DNA of 64,000 nucleotides. Origin: Hyperoodon ampullatus (taxonomy: Eukaryota; Chordata; Mammalia; Artiodactyla; Ziphiidae). Each line of letters starts with the position of its first letter. Within the stretch, counting starts at the first letter, position 1. The stretch covers positions 106,280,949 through 106,344,948 of the forward strand of contig OX457060.1 of the NCBI GenBank assembly GCA_949752795.1, given 5' to 3'. A program made the translations under genes and the position numbers. Of the stretch, positions 58,817 to 64,000 are shown piece by piece. The notes below the pieces were generated by a model. That model saw nothing but the letters and a program-made list of their open reading frames with translations, had not been told where the DNA came from and made no database searches.

Positions 58817-58823
58817 TCCTGTA

Positions 58824-58854
<31 letters not shown>

Positions 58855-58880
58855 AATAAAATTAAATTAAATTAAAATTA
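58817..58880. repeat. (AAAT)n microsatellite from the L1 tail
   Basis: About eight perfect 'aaat' units, then 'aaaataaaattaaattaaat'. It grew out of the L1 poly(A) tail. Confidence 0.95.
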
Positions 58881-58943
58881 TGACCTACTACCTTAAGTTA
58901 CTTTACCAATGGACATCTAACGAGTCCTGAGAAAAAATAATTA

Positions 58944-59313
58944 TTATTAAATTATTTTTTTAAATTAATTTATTTATTTTTGGCTGCATTGGGTCTTTGT
59001 TGCTGCACACGGGTTTTCTCTAGTTGCTGCAAGTGGGGGCTACTCTTTGTTACAGTGGGCGGGCTTCTCATTGCAGTGCCTTCTTTTGTTGCGGAGCACA
59101 GGCTCTAGGCGCATGGGCTTCAGTAGTTGTGACATGAAGGCTTCAGTAGTTTTGGCTCTCACGCTATAGAGCCCGGGCTCAGTAGTTGTGGTGCACGGTC
59201 TTAGGTGCTCCACGGCATGTGGGATTTCCCGGACTAGGGTTCAAGCATGTGTCTCCTGCATTGGCAGGTGGATTCTTAACCACTGCGCCACAAGGGAAGC
59301 CCATTACTCAATT
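58944..59313 (-). mobile_element. Long CHR SINE, antisense
   Basis: T/AT-rich tail at about 58952-58980, then 'ggctgcattgggtctttgtt', 'cattgcagtgccttcttttg', 'cacggcatgtgggatttccc', 'gcattggcaggtggattctt', ending 'cgccacaagggaagccc' at 59302. Flanks 'attattaaatta' and 'attactcaatta' are a plausible decayed TSD. Open frames at 59186-59394 are SINE text. Confidence 0.93.
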
Positions 59314-59894
59314 AACTTTAAAGAATTATTTCATTTTTCCATTGAGTTTAAATATGTATGTAATATGAAGAGATCACTTTATACATTTGCATAAAAATCT
59401 CTTCATTTTCATTAGCTATTTCCAAGGGTTAAACTCTGAAGCATAAAATTCCAGTACCATCTTTCTGCATCTCCTGTAATGCCAACTTAGAAAGTCCTAT
59501 AATCTACTCTCCCATCCATCTATAAGAAAGCTCTTTTTCAAAACTCAAGAAAGTGCCACATCTTTGGTGAATTCTTCCCCTAACCACTATAAATGACAAT
59601 GCCCCACATATTTATTGTAGTACAAACATAATTTTCTTCTCTAAATTTTCTCCCAGGCATTAAATCTTGTGTAAGTATGCTATAACTTCAATTTTTAATA
59701 AATTAAGTGCTTTTTAACTTTGTAGTTGCCTAAATATAACACCAAGAGCATGATATGCACTCAATAAATTTTTAATATATTTCATCAAACATTAATTATA
59801 GTTTGCTGGAATTTCACCAGTATTTCAAAACTAAAACTCCAACCTATAATGAGAATCATCCTGTATATATATTTTTGTTTGGCAAGATACTTCT
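59314..59894. other. Gene-free spacer
   Basis: 59640-59770 includes 'caataaatttttaatatatt' after 'gatatgcact', which may be an L2/MIR tail. Nothing firm. Confidence 0.4.
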
Positions 59895-61517
59895 TTGCCT
59901 TTTCGTGGGTATAATTTATACAGAGTGAAATGCACAGATCTTAAGTTTGATGAGTTTTGACAAATGCATATGCTGGTATAATCCATGCCCTTGCCCCTAA
60001 AAAGATATATATTTCCATCACTCCAACTAATTCCCTTGTGCACTCTCTCCAGAGGCAACTACTATTCTTATTTTTATCACCATAGATTACTTTTGACTGT
60101 TCCAGAATGCCAAACACACAGAATTATACCATATGTACTGTTTAGTGTCTGCCTTCTCTCACTCAGCATAATGTGTTTTGAGTTTCATTCCTGCTGTTGT
60201 AACAGTAACTTTTTCTATTTTACTGCTGAGGGGTATCTCATCATATAAATGTACCACAATTTGCTTCTCCATTTCCTTACTGATGTTCATTTGGGCTTTC
60301 CAGTTTGGGGTTGTTAAGAATAAAGCTGTTATGGATATTTTTTTATGTCATTTGGGGACATATGTTTTTATTTTCTAAGATATCGTAGATATACCTACAG
60401 AGGAATTTCTGGGACATAGTATGGATCAAAGTTTAACTCTATAAGAAGCCACCAAACAAAATGGTGTTTGTAAAATGCTTATCATTTTGCATTTGAGTTG
60501 TTCAGCATCTTTGCTAACATTCAGTGTTGTCAGTCCTTTTAATTAGGCATTCTTACAAGTGTGCACCAGTATCTCACTGTGGTTTGAGTTTGCCTTTTCC
60601 TGATGACTAATCCTATTTTCATATACTAACTGGCCATTTTCACATTTTCATGTGTTTTCATTTCATATGTGCATGAGAATTTAGATATCCTCTTTTATAA
60701 AATGCATTCAAGCCTTTTGCCATTTTTCGGTTGGCTTGGGTTTCTTTTCTTACTGACTTATGTGAATGTTTGCACTTCTTAAAGACAAGTCTTTCCCTAG
60801 ACAGATGTTTTGCAAATGTATTGTCCCACTTTGTGAGCTGGCTTTTCACTCTGCTAATATGTCTTTTGATGAACAGAACTTCTTAATTTTAACATATTTA
60901 AATTTATCATTCTGTTCTTTGATAATTTGTGCTTTTTGTCTCTTGCTCAAGAAATTCTTGTTTATGGTTCTGAAGACAGTCTCCTATGTTTTACTCTAAA
61001 ATATTTTGGTTTGTGTTTATTCCTCACCTAGATCTGCAATCCATCTGGGATTGATTTTTTTTTTTTTTATAAAGGGTTATGCAGGAGTCAAGATCAATTG
61101 TTTTCCACGTGGATATCCAATTGCTCCAACACTGTTTGTTGAAAGGTTATCATTTTCCCTCCAAATTTCACCGATACCTTGCCATAAATTAGTACACAGG
61201 GGGATCTATTTCCTGTCTTGCCTTTCTTACCTGTTGGTAATTTTGTCTCTTCTTTTACTATTTTAAACACTATAGTTTTATCATAGGTCTTGCTCGCTGG
61301 TGGTGGAAGTCTTTCTTGCCCTGTGCTCTTCTTTTTCAAATTGCTTTGAATATTCTTACCTTTTACATTTCTTTATGGATTTTTAGAATTATTACTGTCA
61401 GTTTCAAAAACAAAAACAAATTTGTTAGGGCCCTCATTAGAATTGCATTGAATTTAGAGATTAATTTGGATAAGATTGACATCTTTACATGATTGAGTCT
61501 TTCAATCCATGAACAGG
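59895..61517 (-). mobile_element. Old L1 (L1MC/ME-like), antisense
   Basis: Plus-strand text is the reverse complement of L1 3' UTR ('gatgagttttgacaaatgca', 'tcactcagcataatgtgttt', 'aagaataaagctgttatgga') and then of the ORF2 3' half ('gcaatccatctgggattgat', 'caagatcaattgttttccac', 'gaattgcattgaatttagag'). About 1.6 kb; stops in all frames. The 75-87 residue open frames inside are by-products. Confidence 0.8.
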
Positions 61518-61960
61518 GTCAGCTAACTATAGCTATGATAATGCTGTGTTACAACAATCCCAATCCCAAAATTCATTGTTTTAAAAAGAACCAAACAAAA
61601 CAACCATTTATTCTCAGCGATGCTGTGGTTCATGGGGGAAGCTGTGGTGATGACTGGAGTGAGTCATCACCAAGTAGGTCTGCTCCACCTGCCTCTCGTT
61701 CTGCTGGGACAGGTAGGTAGACTAGGACACGGTCTTCTCCTGGCAGTGGCAGAACTGTAAGAATGCAAGGCTTATTGCACAAGTATATTTCAAGCTACTG
61801 CTTGAAGTTCATCTGTTAATATCATATTCACCAAAGTAAGTCATTTGGCTGAGCCCCGAGCCCAGGGTGGAAATGTACGCTCCTCCGTTGGTGGAGGTAC
61901 TGTGAAGTACATAGTAAAGTGCTTTGGCATCAGATTGGGTGAGTAATTGGGTCTCATCTA
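61518..61960 (-). mobile_element. MLT1/MaLR-like LTR, antisense
   Basis: 'gataatgctgtgttacaaca', 'aacaaccatttattctcagc', 'gcaaggcttattgcacaagt', 'ttcaagctactgcttgaagt', 'aagtaagtcatttggctgag' and 'ggtggaggtactgtgaagta' follow a common MaLR-type LTR in reverse. Confidence 0.55.
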
Positions 61961-62277
61961 GGAAATGCATCACTGAAGTCAAGCTGAGAATCCTGTTTCT
62001 CTGACTAGGATTTGGTGTTGTCAAAGCTGCAAAATCCTTGGTGCACCAAATGTTCTGAACTTCTTTTCAGACCCCACTATACCTCTGAATCTCTGTTTCA
62101 TAAATAGAAAGACTTCATGTTTCCTCAGCTGTGCTCCAATTCATTGTAAGAGTCTTGAAGAAGGTAGAGTGAATGTACTAAATTTCAAACATTTCCAACC
62201 CAGTTTGCTTCTGTCTGCTTGGCCTCTTTACCTAACTAGAGTCAAACTAGAGTTTTTAAATTGTTAGAATGGGACAA
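61961..62277. other. Gene-free spacer
   Basis: Nothing recognised apart from a short direct repeat 'actagagt' near 62236-62252. Confidence 0.45.
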
Positions 62278-62370
62278 GGGATCTGGCATCTTCAGGCCTT
62301 CTCCATTTGGGATCTGGCATCTTCAGGCCTTCTCCATTTGGGATCTGGCATCTTCAGGCCTTCTCCATTT
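62278..62370. repeat. Perfect minisatellite, 3 x 31 bp
   Basis: Units at 62278-62308, 62309-62339 and 62340-62370 are identical ('gggatctggcatcttcaggc' plus 'cttctccattt'). Because 31 is not a multiple of 3, the array yields open frames on both strands by chance. Confidence 0.98.
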
Positions 62371-62404
62371 CCTGTCTATCTCCTCTCTGATTTCAGTGTG
62401 CATT

Positions 62405-62820
62405 TAGGTCAGTCATGTAAAGGTCATTGCAGCATTATTTGCAATAGTGAAATCATGGAATGGATGGAAGCTTATTTTTCACACTATGAAATATTATTTA
62501 GCAATAGAAATCAACAAATATTATCTACACATATCAACATGTATAAATGTCAAAAATGTAATGTTGAATAAAATAAAAATGAACTGCCAGAGGATACACT
62601 CAATATGATGCCACTTATATATGTTGAAGAAGTGTAAAACAATAGTCTATCTTGTGAATGGATGTTAAAATAGAAATGCAGGTTTGCAAACAATACCTAC
62701 CAACTCCAGGGGACTAGAACACTGGCTGTTTCTTTGATGTTTTTAGTTTTAAAACAACATGAATAAGAAACAAACAAGACAAATTGTTGATATCTCTTAG
62801 ATCATAGGGGCTGGTAGATA
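62405..62820 (+). mobile_element. Old L1 3'-end fragment (L1ME-like)
   Basis: 'ggtcattgcagcattatttg', 'caatagtgaaatcatggaat', 'gaaatattatttagcaatag', 'acatgtataaatgtcaaaaa', 'tcaatatgatgccacttata' follow the ORF2 end and 3' UTR of an old L1. Deeply diverged. Confidence 0.65.
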
Positions 62821-63974
62821 TAATGGTATTTTTCATAAATTTGTATTTTCTCTAGGTTTGAAATATTTAAGGGATTAAATTTTTGAAAACTAAACATTTA
62901 AGGCATGATTCTATAATTGTGATTCATCTCCTTTCTTCAAATGCTTACTACTCGTCAATGTAAATCCCTAGATAGTCATTGGTCCTTGGGTTATATACCT
63001 TTAACTTGGAGCTCCCTTTATAACCAGATGATGGTGTTGTGCTGAATATTCTTTATGGAAAGCAGAGTAGCGTGACATTAAAAACTCTCAAATATTCTAT
63101 TGCTGTGCATCTCTCAGGAATGGACATCTAAGAACATTAGAGCTATTTTGGAGTCCAAATCTGAGTAGGATGTGAAATATTTTTTCTGACTGACATACAT
63201 TTGGTTTGTCCATGAATATTTTATGGTTGGATGCACAGTACTGATCTTTTTCATAATTTGCCAGTACTTTACTCAAGCATATCATGCATAGTTAAACAGA
63301 TTTGGGGCTTGAATTTTCAGTGAATGTTGGCAAGTCTTGTCATAGTAGATGGAAGCTTGATTCAATATGATCTACAGTGAGAAGGTGCTGTTCCATGGAG
63401 GGTTCCTGTTTTGTGTTTTGTCTAGCCCCTCTCACACTGCAGTCTCCCCTCTACCAGATTTTAAAGTCTCTTTCTGATAACAAGGCAGTTACTGGCAGAG
63501 ACTTGATAACTTTTATAGAGTCTTTCAAAAATGTTGTGGAATAAATAGTTAGATAAAGTAATAAATGATTTAAAATACCTTCTGGATTATTAGTGCTGAA
63601 TGTTGTTTGTGCCGAATATTATTTATTATAAAAAGGTTATTTAAACAATATAAAATGAAGATTTAAAAGAGATTTTATCCATTATTTTATCACCATAGCA
63701 CCACAAGTATATGTAGAGCCATACACATTATGTACACACACATTATATAGAGCCATAATTGTAGTGAACATTTTATATTTTGTAAAATTTATTTAGCATT
63801 CTGCTTCATAGATTCTTAAAATATATTTTAATGTCATTTTTTTTATTTTACTGATTGACTAGATTGGCTAAAGTCTGACTTGGCTAATCATTCTCAACTC
63901 TTAATTTTCTTTTTGAATCACATGCATTTTTATTTTAAAATATAATAGTATTTCATCAATATGAAATTCTCAGG
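62821..63974. other. Gene-free AT-rich spacer
   Basis: No recognisable repeat or exon. 'tgctgaatattctttat' and 'ctgaatgttgtttgtgccga'-like phrases are not assigned. Confidence 0.45.
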
Positions 63975-64000
63975 TTTTTTTTTTTTTTTTTTTTTTGTGG
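63975..64000 (-). mobile_element. Tail of a further CHR SINE, cut by the window edge
   Basis: A run of about 22 T is followed by 'gtgg', exactly as in the antisense short CHR SINE at 46097-46118 ('ttttgtggtacgcggg'). The body would lie beyond base 64000. Confidence 0.5.

Larger units (their letters stand above)
57714..58880 (+). mobile_element. 5'-truncated L1: ORF2 C-terminus, 3' UTR and (AAAT)n tail
   Basis: The element begins within ORF2 ('gattaaagacctaaatgtaa') and runs through the ORF2 end and a 3' UTR variant ('ttgggattgacatctgtaca', 'aatagataactaataagaac', 'ctcctgtataaataa') into a tetranucleotide tail. A possible 8-bp duplication 'attaaaat' flanks it at about 57713 and 58872. The 3' UTR is shorter than that at 53030-53334 and resembles 47110-47170, suggesting a different L1 subfamily. 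Confidence 0.9.

Noticed and set aside
62278..62370. CRISPR-like direct repeats
   Set aside because: The three 31-bp units are directly adjacent with no spacers, and the genome is mammalian. It is a minisatellite.
1..64000. tRNA genes suggested by the B-box-like 'ggttcgatccc' motifs
   Set aside because: Each occurrence lies in the tRNA-derived head of a CHR SINE; none can fold as a complete tRNA with an acceptor stem.

Overview
The window reads as mammalian nuclear DNA, intergenic or deep intronic, and almost certainly from a cetacean, probably a toothed whale. The evidence is several copies of tRNA-derived CHR-type SINEs. These include the short form whose 3' half reads like 'gagaggcccgcgtaccgc' before the poly(A), which I know from whale and dolphin genomes. 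There are also L1 elements of the cetartiodactyl type and many old pan-mammalian repeats (L2, MIR, MER5A, MLT1/MaLR LTRs, old L1M). I found no protein-coding gene, rRNA or CRISPR array. Every open reading frame above about 100 codons is either a repeat-derived relic (L1 ORF2, SINE antisense) or has no recognisable motif or splice context.

Layout. 1-4.1 kb: AT-rich flank, a (TG)n(AG)n microsatellite, then a 2.2 kb L1 with a 15-bp target-site duplication that joins 5' UTR, ORF1 and the start of ORF2 directly to the 3' UTR. 4.1-14.1 kb: sparse old repeats (MLT1, L2, MER5, MIR, a mariner-like end), two SINEs, and tandem duplications of 91, 26 and 12 bp. 14.1-22.3 kb: about 8 kb with almost no recognisable repeats, interrupted by a 200-N assembly gap. 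22.3-24.1 kb: two CHR SINEs, one inside an older DNA-transposon-like repeat. 25.1-29.1 kb: an old L1 with a 5' inversion (twin-priming geometry) that also holds one copy of a roughly 0.5 kb segment found again just past its 3' end.

29.1-34.2 kb: a second, more diverged pair of related segments, a very young SINE and a long antisense L2. 34-42 kb: AT-rich DNA with fragments and an LTR-like block. 42.6-47.5 kb: antisense SINEs, an MLT1 LTR and an ERVL-like LTR with an L1 tail inserted in it. 47.5-50.2 kb: featureless. 50.2-55.8 kb: a second 5'-inverted L1 (minus orientation), then a MaLR internal region interrupted by a younger L1 and flanked by unlike LTRs, then MER5A, MLT1 and L2. 57.7-64 kb: an L1 ORF2 tail with (AAAT)n, a long CHR SINE, an old antisense L1, an MLT1-like LTR, a perfect 3 x 31 bp minisatellite, and the first bases of another antisense SINE at the window edge.

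The content therefore records retrotransposon activity and small-scale duplication rather than cooperating genes. The most informative structures are the internally deleted L1, the two inverted L1s and the two paralogous segment pairs. Repeat family names come from memory of consensus sequences, without a database search; boundaries of old repeats are good to roughly 10-50 bp.
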